Positions 28,861-37,233 of a stretch of 64,000 nt of DNA are shown one piece after another. The stretch covers positions 412,453-476,452 of the forward strand of contig NZ_VDTC01000001.1 in assembly GCF_007672725.1 (NCBI RefSeq). The letters are read 5' to 3'. The stretch is from Corynebacterium aurimucosum ATCC 700975 (lineage in GTDB: Bacteria > Actinomycetota > Actinomycetes > Mycobacteriales > Mycobacteriaceae). Under the pieces are notes generated by a model. That model was not told the DNA's origin and did no database searches. It was given only the letters and a program-made list of their open reading frames with translations. A program made the translations under genes and the position numbers. Positions within the stretch are counted from its first letter, which is position 1; each line of letters begins with the position of its first letter.

Positions 28861-29467
28861 TGTCTGCACCACCCGCACCGGGTTCGCCATTGCCCGAATC
28901 TAGTTGCTCGAAGAGATCATTGAGCAATCCATCCAGATCGGATTCTCCCTGGTCCAGTTGATCCTGGATCTCCGGCGGCAGATCCGTTGGAATCTCCGGT
29001 GCGATCTCCGTGGGAATGTCGGTAGGCAGATTATCCCGCGGCGAGTCCTTGGTGGTGGTCACCGTGGTGGGGACCTCGGTGGTCACGGTCTCGGTGACCG
29101 GCTCCGGGGCGGGCTTTTCGGCATCCGCTGCCGCACCGCGCCACAGGAAGAACAGCACGCCGGCAATAACGACGGCGATGGCGGCAATGGCAGCGAAGAC
29201 ATAGGCCAGGGCTCCCCCGCCCTTCTTCGGTTGCTCCACCTGGTAGCTCGACGGGACGGGGTCGTACTGCGGCTGCTGATAATCCTGGTCATAGCCCTGC
29301 TGATAGGGCTGGCCAAAGGACTGCGTGCCCTGGGAGCCGGGCTCCGGGAAGTGCTGCTGGGGGCGCTGCGGCGGCTGCTGCTGCGGCGCGCCGAACTGGC
29401 GGGTTTCGTTCTCACCGGTGACGCGGCCGAACTGCCGCGTCTCGTTGTCACCGTTGTTGTGGGTCAT
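28853..29467 (-). CDS. Single-pass membrane protein with ETRQFG repeats
   Basis: 204 residues from the ATG at 29467. The N-terminal cytoplasmic part (1-80) is Gln/Pro/Tyr-rich and carries two copies of N-E-T-R-Q-F-G. One helix follows (about 88-110). The outer part is Thr/Pro/Asp-rich. The repeated ETRQFG resembles phosphothreonine sites read by FHA domains in actinobacteria; that is inference. It lies between the UvrA-like gene and menD, overlapping menD by 8 bases. The function is unknown. Confidence 0.75.
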   Translation of the reverse strand: MTHNNGDNETRQFGRVTGENETRQFGAPQQQPPQRPQQHFPEPGSQGTQSFGQPYQQGYDQDYQQPQYDPVPSSYQVEQPKKGGGALAYVFAAIAAIAVVIAGVLFFLWRGAAADAEKPAPEPVTETVTTEVPTTVTTTKDSPRDNLPTDIPTEIAPEIPTDLPPEIQDQLDQGESDLDGLLNDLFEQLDSGNGEPGAGGADNA

Positions 29468-29477
29468 GGGATTTACC

Positions 29478-31829
29478 TTATCGTGCACCCTTGCCACTTA
29501 GCACCCGGCCGGTGGGGGTTAGTCCCGCGGCGACCTCGCCCGGCGTGCCATCCGCCACGATCTTTCCGCCCTCCGCACCGGAGCCCGGGCCCATCTCAAT
29601 GACTCGGTCCGCGCCAGCGATGAGGTGGCGGTCGTGGTCTGCCACCACGACGGTGTGGGAGGCATCCACCAGCGAGTGCAGCTCAGAAATAAGTAGGTCG
29701 ATATCGGCCGGGTGCAAACCGACGGTCGGCTCATCCAACAGGTAGACGGTATGACCCCGGCGCGAATTGCGGGAGCGCTGTAGCTCCGTGGCGAGCTTGA
29801 TGCGCTGGGCCTCACCGCCGGAGAGCTCCGGGGCGCCCTGGCCTAAGCGCAGGTAGCCCAGCCCCACTGCTTCCAGTGTTTGGAGCGCGTGGAGAATCGG
29901 TGCTTCATCCGCAAAGACTTCCAGGGCTTCTTCCACCGTGAGGTCGAGGATGTCCGCGATGGTCCTACCCTGCCAGCGGATGGACAATGTGTCATCGTTA
30001 TAGCGCTGCCCCTGGCAATCCGGGCATTGGGTATAGGAGCCGGGCAGGAAAACCAGCTCAACCTCGATCTGGCCGGCGCCGCCGCAGGTGTGACATTGGC
30101 CCTGCTTAACGTTGTAGGAAAAGCGCGAAACCGTCCATTTCTTCTTCTTGGCCTCCGGGGTGGCGGCGAAGAGCTTGCGCACGTTGTCGAAGAGATTGGT
30201 GTACGTCGCCACCGTGGAGCGCGGGGTTCGGCCAATTGGCTTTTGGGTAATGGAGACCACGCGCTTGACCTGCTCCGGGCAGTCCGGGCCAGTGAGCGTG
30301 TCCTGGAGCGCGGCCAGCAGCGTGGATTTGCCAGAACCCGACAGCCCGGTAATGGCGATGAACTGGCCCAGCCCGAAGTCCACGTCAAGGCCGTCGATGG
30401 TGTGCGAGCGCACCTGGCGCAGCGGGATATCCCCGTGTGCCGGGCGCGCATCGGCCTTGGGCGTGGGGCGCGGGCGGGCCAAGGCACGCGCGGTCGGGGT
30501 ATCGGCGGAGTCCGCGGCCGCAATGTAGTCGGCAACGGGACCCGAGTACACCACCTGGCCGCCGCGCTCACCAGCGAGCGGGCCGACGTCCACGATCCAA
30601 TCGGCCTGCTTGACCAACTCCATGTCGTGCTCCACCAGCAGCACCGAGTTGCCCTCCGCGATGAAGCGACGGCACATATCGAGCACCGCGCCCCTCTCCA
30701 CCGGATGCAGGCCCGCAGAGGGCTCATCCAGAACATAGGTCACGCCATAGAGCCCTGAGCGCAGCTGCGCGGCCAGGCGCAGGCGCTGCACCTCACCGCC
30801 GGAGAGCGTCTCCGTCGGCCGGTCCAGGCTGAGGTGCCCAAGGCCGAGTTCCAGGGCCGATTCAAAGGCGGGGAGAAGCACTTTAAGCAGCAGATCTTCC
30901 GCGTCATTCGGTTGCGGCTTTTGGGCTTTGAGGAGCTCGAAGGCTTCGCTGAGCGGGAGGGCATTGAAACGGTCGATCGGCAGCCCGGCATAGGTAACCT
31001 TGAGCGCCTTGACCGTTAGCCGGCGCCCCTGACAGGTATCGCAGCGGCGGGTTTCCATGAAACTCAAGACGCGCGCGCGAAGTGTGTCCGACTTCGTCTC
31101 CGCATAGGTCTTGGTCAGGTAGCTGGCCACGGAGCGCCACGTGCCCTCATAGTTGCGCTGGATCTGATCCGCCCCGCGGTGTGGCTTGACGGTTACTACC
31201 GGGCGTTCCTCGGTGAAGAGGATCCACTCGCGGTCCTTCTTCGGCAGCTGCTCCCACGGCGAGTCCAGGTCATAGCCCAGCTCCTGAAGGATGTCGTGGA
31301 AATTCTTGCCCGCCCAGGCTCCCGGCCAGGCAGCAATCGCGCCCTCCTCAATGCTCAAGGAGGGGTCCGGCACCATGGAGGCCTCCGTGGGTTCATGCAC
31401 CACGCCGGTGCCCTGACACTCCGGGCACATTCCCTCCGGGGTATTCGGAGAGAAGGAATCGGAATACAGGCCCTCCGGGTTGTCACCGCAGCGCGAGTAA
31501 AGCAGGCGCACGGAATTGGACATGGCGGAGATCGTGCCCACCGTGGAGCGCGCACTGCTTGCCGACGCCGACTGCTGCAACGCCACCGTCGGCGGCAGCC
31601 CCTCGATGCGGCCGACCTGCGGGTCCACCGCAGAGGCAATGAGGCGGCGGGCGAAAGGCGCGACGGACTCGAGGTAGCGACGCTGCCCTTCGCCATGAAT
31701 GGTGCCGAAGGCCAGAGAAGACTTACCGGAGCCGGACACCCCGGTCACGGCCACGAGCTGGCCGCGCGGGAGGTCCACGTCGACGTTGCGAAGGTTGTGC
31801 AGGTGCGCGTCTCTCACGGAAATGGTCAT
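29478..31829 (-). CDS. UvrA-like ABC ATPase lacking the UvrB-binding domain
   Basis: 783 residues against about 950 for UvrA. Both ATPase cores are intact: GVSGSGKSS and GLSGSGKST; signatures TLSGGEVQRLRLA and ELSGGEAQRIKLA; Walker B VTYVLDEPSAGLHP and VYLLDEPTVGLHP. Zinc clusters CPECQGTG, CDTCQGRR and CHTCGGAG are kept. Sequence passes from LLYSRCGDNPEG straight to FSPNTPEGMCPEC, so the roughly 110-residue UvrB-interaction domain is absent. This is the class II (UvrA2/DrrC-like) layout linked to drug or DNA-ligand tolerance. TAGGCT lies 7 bases before the ATG, so the start should be leaderless. Confidence 0.88.
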   Translation of the reverse strand: MTISVRDAHLHNLRNVDVDLPRGQLVAVTGVSGSGKSSLAFGTIHGEGQRRYLESVAPFARRLIASAVDPQVGRIEGLPPTVALQQSASASSARSTVGTISAMSNSVRLLYSRCGDNPEGLYSDSFSPNTPEGMCPECQGTGVVHEPTEASMVPDPSLSIEEGAIAAWPGAWAGKNFHDILQELGYDLDSPWEQLPKKDREWILFTEERPVVTVKPHRGADQIQRNYEGTWRSVASYLTKTYAETKSDTLRARVLSFMETRRCDTCQGRRLTVKALKVTYAGLPIDRFNALPLSEAFELLKAQKPQPNDAEDLLLKVLLPAFESALELGLGHLSLDRPTETLSGGEVQRLRLAAQLRSGLYGVTYVLDEPSAGLHPVERGAVLDMCRRFIAEGNSVLLVEHDMELVKQADWIVDVGPLAGERGGQVVYSGPVADYIAAADSADTPTARALARPRPTPKADARPAHGDIPLRQVRSHTIDGLDVDFGLGQFIAITGLSGSGKSTLLAALQDTLTGPDCPEQVKRVVSITQKPIGRTPRSTVATYTNLFDNVRKLFAATPEAKKKKWTVSRFSYNVKQGQCHTCGGAGQIEVELVFLPGSYTQCPDCQGQRYNDDTLSIRWQGRTIADILDLTVEEALEVFADEAPILHALQTLEAVGLGYLRLGQGAPELSGGEAQRIKLATELQRSRNSRRGHTVYLLDEPTVGLHPADIDLLISELHSLVDASHTVVVADHDRHLIAGADRVIEMGPGSGAEGGKIVADGTPGEVAAGLTPTGRVLSGKGAR

Positions 31830-31877
31830 GCCCGCCAGCCTACGCTGCACCCCGGACATGGACCGTGAGCTGTATTT

Positions 31878-32888
31878 TTAAAGGTGCGGCCAGCACTGTC
31901 GCACGCGCTCGAACCACCAGTCGCGGCGCGCAGCCGGTGCCGCCAGCTCAGTCAGGCGATCCGGGTCGGGGGCGAGGGATTCGGCGCGCAAGAAACCGTC
32001 GACAAGCTCGCGCGGCTCCGTCACGTCCTCCAGGAACAGCGACCCCGTGGCCAGCCCCGCGGCGGCCGGGGTGACGTCGATGTCCTCGTCGTCATAGATC
32101 TGCGGCAGCGCGGCCACGGCGGCCAGCCCCATGGAAATTCCCACCGAGGTATCCAGGGCGGAGGCCACCGTGATGTCCATGTGGCGCTCGCGCAGGTGGG
32201 AGGCCACCTCGAGCACCTTGCGCACCCCGCCCAGCGGCGCGGGCTTGACCACGGCGACGTCCGCCGCCTGCAATTCCGCCACGCGGTAGGGGTCGCTGGC
32301 CTTGCGGATAGATTCATCCGCCGCCACCCGCACGAAAATCCCGGCGCGCATGAGCTGGGTGCGCACCTCCTTGAGTTCCTCAACGGTCTTGCACGGCTGC
32401 TCCATGTAATCCAGCGGCATGAGCTCCTTGGCCGCGGTGACGGCTTCCTCAACGCTCCAGCCGCAGTTGGCGTCGACGCGCAAAACCGGCACGCGACCCT
32501 GTGCCTCGATGTAGGCGCGGACAGCGTGAACGCGCGCGATATCGTCCTCTAGGGTCTGCCCCTTCTCCGCCACCTTGATTTTGAAGGTGCGGCAGCCGGG
32601 ATAGCGCTCCATGACCTCCGGCACCTGCTCGGCAGGAACCGCAGGGACGGTGCCGTTGACTTCTACCCACTCGCGCACGGGTTCCGGAAAGCCTTCGTAG
32701 GCCGCTTCCAGCCCGGCGGCGAGCCAGCGGGCGGATTCCTCCGCCCCGTACTCCAGGAAGGGGGCGAACTCACCCCAGCCCGCGGGGCCATCGATAAGCA
32801 ATGCTTCCCGGGTCGTAATGCCACGGAACTTCACGGCGAGTGGAAGGGAGACCACGTGGGCGCGGTCAAGGACGTCATCAATGTGCAT
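31878..32888 (-). CDS. menC: o-Succinylbenzoate synthase
   Basis: 336 residues from the ATG at 32888, chosen because TACGAT lies 7 bases upstream (leaderless); an ATG three codons earlier overlaps that box. Enolase superfamily catalytic residues are in place: KIK (FKIKVAEK), metal ligands in RVDANCGW, EQP and ADES, and the second lysine in VVKPAPLGGV. It dehydrates SHCHC to o-succinylbenzoate. It transcribes away from the DcuC-like gene. Confidence 0.94.
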   Translation of the reverse strand: MHIDDVLDRAHVVSLPLAVKFRGITTREALLIDGPAGWGEFAPFLEYGAEESARWLAAGLEAAYEGFPEPVREWVEVNGTVPAVPAEQVPEVMERYPGCRTFKIKVAEKGQTLEDDIARVHAVRAYIEAQGRVPVLRVDANCGWSVEEAVTAAKELMPLDYMEQPCKTVEELKEVRTQLMRAGIFVRVAADESIRKASDPYRVAELQAADVAVVKPAPLGGVRKVLEVASHLRERHMDITVASALDTSVGISMGLAAVAALPQIYDDEDIDVTPAAAGLATGSLFLEDVTEPRELVDGFLRAESLAPDPDRLTELAAPAARRDWWFERVRQCWPHL

Positions 32889-32986
32889 GACGTTCATCGT
32901 ACGTGTGGGGGGTTGAGCGCGACACCTGTCATAGCCGGTGTTACCTTTAAACAGTAAGTGGATATAACCAGAAGAAGGATCTTTAC

Positions 32987-34396
32987 ATGCTCTACCTTCT
33001 CATCGCGCTACTGGCCATCGCCGCAGTTGTCTACCTCATCTATAAGAAAGTCCACGCCGCGGCCTCCATCTTTGCCGTTGGCGTAATCCTGCTCATGCTC
33101 GCCGCTCTCACTGGGCGCGCGGACTTCCGAACCACAGAAATTGAAGCGACCGGCAATGCCTTCTACGACCAGCTGCTCGTCGTGGACGCGCTGTTCAAGT
33201 CGCGCTTCTCCGGCATCGGTATGGCGATTATGGTGCTCTTCGGCTTTGTGTCCTATATGCGCCACATCGGCGCGGATGCCAAGACGGTCGTGGTGCTCTC
33301 CTCACCGCTCAAGCGCTTCAAAGGCTCCTACTGGCTGGTCCCAGTGGGCTTCATCCTGGGCACGCTGCTCTCACTGGTGATCCCCTCGGCCGCAGCGCTT
33401 TCCCTATTGCTCGTGGCCACGCTCCTTCCAGCACTCATCGCTGCGGGCCTGACACCCCTGACCGTGGGCGCCATCGTGGTGACCTCCTCCACCATCGTTC
33501 CCACCCCGCTGGAGGCCGGCCTCATTCAGGGCGCCGATCTCACCAACATGACTCCGACGGAATTCGTCTACGGCGCCGTCGCCTACGCCACGGTTCCCAC
33601 GCTGCTCATCACGGCCTTCGTCCACATGTGGTGGCAGCACCGCTGCGATAAGGCGGATGCCCGCAAAGCCCTGGCCTCCGGTGAAGTCACCGCTGACTCG
33701 ATGTGCGATAAAGCCACTGAGGAAGCCATCGCCCGCGCCGCCTCCCTGCCGGGTTACTACGCCGTGCTCCCGCTCATGCCGCTGCTGCTCATCATCATCT
33801 CCGCCATCCTCAACCGCATGGGCGTTATCCCCTTTGAGGGCGGCATCCTCCCGGTGACCGTGGTCTCCCTGTTCATCGCGATGATCATCGAGTCCATCCG
33901 CAAGCGCACCGTCACGGGTGCGGTAGATTCCATCTCCAGCTTCTTCAAGGGCATGGGCGAGGGCGCTGCGGGCGTCGTGGCCCTGCTGGTTGCCGCCGCC
34001 GTCCTGGTGGAAGGTATTACGCAGATGGGCGTCATTGACATGCTTATCGACGCCGCCGAAGGCTCCTCCGGCGCCGCCGTCCTCATCGTCCTCATCTTCG
34101 TCGCCGCCACCGCCGCGATGGCAGCACTCACCGGCTCCGGCACCGCGCCTTACTTCGCCTTCTCTGAGGTAGTGCCCAACCTGGCCTCGCAGACCTCCAT
34201 CCACGCCCCGCAGATGCTCACCGCCATTTGGGGAACGTCCAACCTCATGCGCCAGGTCTCCCCGGTCAACGCCGCGGTGCTCATTGTTGCCGGCGCCATC
34301 AAGGTCAACCCCATCCAGCTGGTCAAGCGCACCTCCGTGCCCATGATCGTGGCGACGGTGCTCAACACGCTGTTTGCGTTCATGTTTATTGGGTAA
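32987..34396 (+). CDS. DcuC-type C4-dicarboxylate transporter
   Basis: 469 residues with about 12 hydrophobic helices. It has the DcuC features of a Ser/Thr-rich re-entrant region (TSSTIVPTPLEAGLIQ) and a late 'ALTGSGTAPYFAFSE' stretch. Family members exchange or take up fumarate, succinate or related acids. Ribosome site AGAAGGA lies 8 bases before the ATG. It stands alone between menC (divergent) and a lipoprotein gene. The substrate is inferred from the family. Confidence 0.88.
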   Translation: MLYLLIALLAIAAVVYLIYKKVHAAASIFAVGVILLMLAALTGRADFRTTEIEATGNAFYDQLLVVDALFKSRFSGIGMAIMVLFGFVSYMRHIGADAKTVVVLSSPLKRFKGSYWLVPVGFILGTLLSLVIPSAAALSLLLVATLLPALIAAGLTPLTVGAIVVTSSTIVPTPLEAGLIQGADLTNMTPTEFVYGAVAYATVPTLLITAFVHMWWQHRCDKADARKALASGEVTADSMCDKATEEAIARAASLPGYYAVLPLMPLLLIIISAILNRMGVIPFEGGILPVTVVSLFIAMIIESIRKRTVTGAVDSISSFFKGMGEGAAGVVALLVAAAVLVEGITQMGVIDMLIDAAEGSSGAAVLIVLIFVAATAAMAALTGSGTAPYFAFSEVVPNLASQTSIHAPQMLTAIWGTSNLMRQVSPVNAAVLIVAGAIKVNPIQLVKRTSVPMIVATVLNTLFAFMFIG

Positions 34397-34459
34397 CACT
34401 CCCCGGCTGTGGCCTTAGCGCCCCTTTAAACCACCATGCGGGGCGCTAGGCTACAACTC

Positions 34460-35071
34460 ATGCGAAAACTCTCTACTCTCTCTTTACTCGTTGCCGCCGG
34501 AATTGCATTGAGCGCCTGCGGCGATACTTCTGACTCCTCTACACCTGCTAGTGAGGCTTCTGACGACAGCCAATTAACCTCCGTTGCGGCCACAACGCCT
34601 GCCACCACCACGGAAACCTCCGAAACCTCAGAAGACAGCGGCCCCGCGCCGACTCTTAACGATGCCCCGAGCGGCACTCCCGCCGCGGACGACAACGCCA
34701 ACCCCAACCCGGGCGGCCACAACATCAACGTCGGGCAAGTCGGCGGTGCATGCGGCTATACCAATCAAGGAGACAAGATCCACGCAGGAGAAAACACCTC
34801 CTGTGAGTTCGCCGCCGCTATGTTTGATGAGGCCATCAAGCACACCTTCACCTGGTCGCAGCGCAGTTCTACCGTGAATGGCTCCTACAACACCCGCATT
34901 ACAGCCATGAGCCCGGCGACCAAACAAACCTACGACCTGTATTGCGCCATGGGCTCTGACACTCGAACTTTCTACTGCGGCATCGACGGCGACAATTCTG
35001 TCTACGCCAGCTTTGAAGAGGCCAATCGCCAGACGTGGACTAACCGGCTGTCTACCGAAGGCCAGCCGTAG
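34460..35071 (+). CDS. Secreted lipoprotein of unknown function
   Basis: 203 residues. Signal peptide with lipobox LSAC (Cys20), then a Ser/Thr/Glu-rich linker (21-85) and a compact C-terminal domain of about 110 residues with four cysteines (ACGY, TSCEF, LYCAM, FYCGI) that could form two disulfides. I do not recognise the domain. TAGGCT 7 bases before the ATG predicts a leaderless transcript and fixes the start. Palindromic repeat C follows 24 bases after the stop. Confidence 0.8.
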   Translation: MRKLSTLSLLVAAGIALSACGDTSDSSTPASEASDDSQLTSVAATTPATTTETSETSEDSGPAPTLNDAPSGTPAADDNANPNPGGHNINVGQVGGACGYTNQGDKIHAGENTSCEFAAAMFDEAIKHTFTWSQRSSTVNGSYNTRITAMSPATKQTYDLYCAMGSDTRTFYCGIDGDNSVYASFEEANRQTWTNRLSTEGQP

Positions 35072-35094
35072 CGAGCAACCAAACATGACGTACA

Positions 35095-35152
35095 CAACGA
35101 TCAAATAAGGCCCCAGATCATCGAAGTTTTCGGCCGCTATTTGTTAGAAGTG
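35095..35152. repeat. 58-bp palindromic repeat family, copy C (degenerate)
   Basis: Inverse orientation relative to copy A. Arms CGATCAAATA (35098-35107) and TATTTGTTAG (35138-35147) pair at 8 of 10 positions around a 30-base core, 20/30 identical to copy A. It lies between a lipoprotein stop and the promoter region of the DIP1984-type gene. Confidence 0.65.
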
Positions 35153-35232
35153 TCACGCCGCCAATGCGAAGCCTCCTGCCTGCCGTACAATTGCACAGAC
35201 AATCAATCCCATTAAGGGTTAAAGGAGGAACC

Positions 35233-35694
35233 ATGCTACTTGCTGAAGCCTTGGCCGAACGCGCCCAGGCGCAGGAGCGCCTCAACTCGCTGAGTGACCG
35301 ACTCGCGGCAACCGTCCGCATCCAGGAAGGCGATGAACCGGATGAGAACCCGACGGATCTCCTCCGTGAGCTGGAGGGCGTAACCAAGCGCATCGATGAG
35401 CTCGTCATCGCGATCAACGCCACGAACACGGCTACCGCGTTCGACGATGAGATCACGCTGATGGAGGCACTCGCACTTCGTGATGGACTGCTGCGCAAGC
35501 GCCGCATCTACCAGGGGTTGGCAGAGCGCGCGGGTGCGCGCCACGACCGCTACTCCCGCTCGGAGATCAAGTTCGTGGCCACCGTGCCCGTGCCGAAGCT
35601 GCGCGAGCGCGCCGATGATCTGGCCCGCCAGTACCGCGAGCTCGATACCCGCATCCAGCAGCTGAACTGGAATACGGAACTGATAATTAAATAG
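35233..35694 (+). CDS. DIP1984-family protein
   Basis: 153 residues from the ATG at 35233, with AAAGGAGG 4 bases upstream. It is rich in Arg, Glu and Leu and mostly helical with coiled-coil character (LAERAQAQERLNSLSDRLAATV...RDGLLRKRRIYQGLAERAG). This is the DIP1984 family, sometimes labelled septicolysin without functional proof. There is no signal peptide, so it is cytoplasmic. TACAAT near 35185 is a possible -10. It is directly followed by an unusually structured non-coding region, which may be its functional partner (inference). Confidence 0.8.
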   Translation: MLLAEALAERAQAQERLNSLSDRLAATVRIQEGDEPDENPTDLLRELEGVTKRIDELVIAINATNTATAFDDEITLMEALALRDGLLRKRRIYQGLAERAGARHDRYSRSEIKFVATVPVPKLRERADDLARQYRELDTRIQQLNWNTELIIK

Positions 35695-35970
35695 CGACTG
35701 CCGCTAGTTGTGCCGCATTCTTGCGGCACGTAGTCATGTCGTTCGACATGTAGTCACGTCGCGCGCCTCATGCGCGCGACGGTAGCCCACACTCTTCGCA
35801 GCGAGCGCAACCCTTACTGGGCAGGGAAAAGTCCAGTGCTTCTCAGGCGCCTTCGTAGCGCAAGAAGGCAGGGAGGTTCGATTCCGTCCCACTGTATGGT
35901 GTACCGCGCTGGTACGGAGTACACGTGCACATTGACGGGGATAATCCCGCAGTATTGTTTATTGTTTATC
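35695..35970 (+). ncRNA. Candidate structured RNA: tandem hairpins with GTAGYC linkers plus tRNA-like module
   Basis: Downstream of the DIP1984 gene there are three strong hairpins: 35710-35729 (8 bp), 35736-35749 (5-6 bp) and 35757-35781 (10 bp). Each is followed by GTAGTC, GTAGTC or GTAGCC, and the first is preceded by CTAGTT. A tRNA-mimic follows: closing stem CAGTG (35834-35838) / CACTG (35890-35894), central hairpin GCCTTC...GAAGGC (35849-35869) and a T-arm with the canonical loop TTCGATT (35877-35883). A further hairpin (GTGTAC...GTACAC) and CGGG-GATAAT-CCCG with a T-rich tail (to about 35970) could end the RNA. Strand and boundaries are inferred. No open frame fits here. Confidence 0.5.
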
Positions 35971-36017
35971 ACCGCCGCGCTGGGCGGAGAGTGTGGGTGA
36001 GGGTTGGGAATGGGGAC

Positions 36018-36023
36018 TATACT
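36018..36023 (+). promoter_or_regulatory. -10 box of menB
   Basis: TATACT 35 bases before the menB ATG; the -35 region (around 35995) is poor. It gives a leader of about 28 bases without an obvious Shine-Dalgarno sequence. The stretch 35971-36017 shows nothing else. Confidence 0.4.
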
Positions 36024-36058
36024 TCCGGCGCACTGCTTTCCAATTAAGCTGGTGTGCC

Positions 36059-37039
36059 ATGAGCGAGCAGAAGAATTACAGCACCGATAATCCGTTCAAA
36101 CCGGAACTCTGGCGCCCCGTCGAGGGCTTTGAGGCCCTGACGGATATCACCTATCACCGGCTCATCAGCGACGGCCCAAAGCCACAGCGCAAGGACGGCA
36201 TCGTCCGCATCGCCTTCGACCGCCCCGAGGTGCGCAATGCGTTTCGCCCGCACACGGTGGATGAGCTCTACCGCGCGCTGGACCACGCGCGCCGCACGCC
36301 AGATGTTGGCACGGTGTTGCTGACCGGCAACGGGCCCTCCCAAAAGGACGGCGGCTGGGCGTTTTGCTCCGGCGGTGACCAGCGCATTCGCGGCCGCTCC
36401 GGGTACCGCTACGCCACCGAGCACGCGCACGATGACGCGACTGCCGACGAATCCACCGTCGACACCGCCCGCGAAAAAGTTGAGGGCGGCCGCCTGCACA
36501 TCCTGGAGGTCCAGCGCCTCATCCGCACCATGCCCAAGGTGGTCATCGCCGTGGTTAACGGCTGGGCCGCCGGCGGCGGGCACTCCCTGCACGTGGTGTG
36601 CGATATGACCATTGCCTCCCGCCAGGAAGCCCGCTTCAAGCAGACCGACGCCGACGTCGGCTCTTTCGACGCCGGCTATGGCTCGGCCTACCTGGCCAAG
36701 ATGGTGGGCCAGAAGTACGCCCGCGAGATCTTTTTCTTGGGACGCACCTACGACGCGCAGCGCATGTACGAGATGGGTGCCGTCAACGAGGTAGTTAACC
36801 ACGCCGAGCTGGAGGACGCCGCCATCCAGATGGGACGCGAGATCAACATGAAGTCCCCCACCGCCCAGCGCATGCTCAAGTTCGCCTTCAACCTCACCGA
36901 TGATGGCCTCATGGGCCAGCAGGTCTTCGCCGGCGAAGCCACCCGCTTGGCTTATATGACCGACGAAGCCGTCGAGGGCAAGGAATCCTTCCTGGAAAAG
37001 CGCGAGCCCAACTGGGATGACTTCCCGTACTACTACTAG
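36059..37039 (+). CDS. menB: 1,4-dihydroxy-2-naphthoyl-CoA synthase
   Basis: 326 residues from the ATG at 36059 (MSEQKNYSTDNPF); earlier codons are not conserved. Crotonase fold with oxyanion segment FCSGGDQRIRGRSGY, AAGGGHSLHVVCDMTIAS and the catalytic QTDADVGSFDAGYGSAY. It closes the naphthoquinone ring from o-succinylbenzoyl-CoA. A small membrane-protein gene and menE follow on the same strand. Confidence 0.96.
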   Translation: MSEQKNYSTDNPFKPELWRPVEGFEALTDITYHRLISDGPKPQRKDGIVRIAFDRPEVRNAFRPHTVDELYRALDHARRTPDVGTVLLTGNGPSQKDGGWAFCSGGDQRIRGRSGYRYATEHAHDDATADESTVDTAREKVEGGRLHILEVQRLIRTMPKVVIAVVNGWAAGGGHSLHVVCDMTIASRQEARFKQTDADVGSFDAGYGSAYLAKMVGQKYAREIFFLGRTYDAQRMYEMGAVNEVVNHAELEDAAIQMGREINMKSPTAQRMLKFAFNLTDDGLMGQQVFAGEATRLAYMTDEAVEGKESFLEKREPNWDDFPYYY

Positions 37040-37060
37040 TTCCCCCAAGGAGAGCCTGAC

Positions 37061-37222
37061 GTGCTTTATTTTTCCATTGCCCTCGCGGCCATCGCGCTCG
37101 TTGCCGTCATCGGTTCCCGCGTGTGGATGCTGCGCCACATCCAGCAGGCCCAAAAGGATGGTGAGCGCCCCTTCGATCAGGAGGATGAGCTCATCAACCC
37201 TTACGAACACCGCGGGCGGTAA
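37061..37222 (+). CDS. Small single-pass membrane protein between menB and menE
   Basis: 53 residues from a GTG at 37061 with AAGGAG 8 bases upstream. Residues 1-22 form one membrane helix (LYFSIALAAIALVAVIGSRV). The tail is charged and ends EDELINPYEHRGR. The strong ribosome site and position in a men operon support a real gene. The function is unknown. Its stop codon TAA forms the first bases of the menE -10 box. Confidence 0.65.
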   Translation: MLYFSIALAAIALVAVIGSRVWMLRHIQQAQKDGERPFDQEDELINPYEHRGR

Positions 37223-37233
37223 CCTAGCTAACC

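Noticed and set aside
33404..34399. Minus-strand open frame (about 330 codons) opposite the DcuC-like gene
   Set aside because: His/Asp/Gly-rich antisense shadow with no domain; the plus-strand carrier is well supported.
35710..35787. CRISPR-like array suggested by the repeated GTAGTC blocks
   Set aside because: The repeats are only 6 bases and the intervening sequences are themselves palindromes of unequal length; no cas genes are present.
35821..35900. Possible functional tRNA gene downstream of the DIP1984-type gene
   Set aside because: It has a T-arm and a 5-bp closing stem but no proper D-arm, no 7-bp acceptor stem and no CCA or anticodon loop of the right size. It is better described as tRNA-like.
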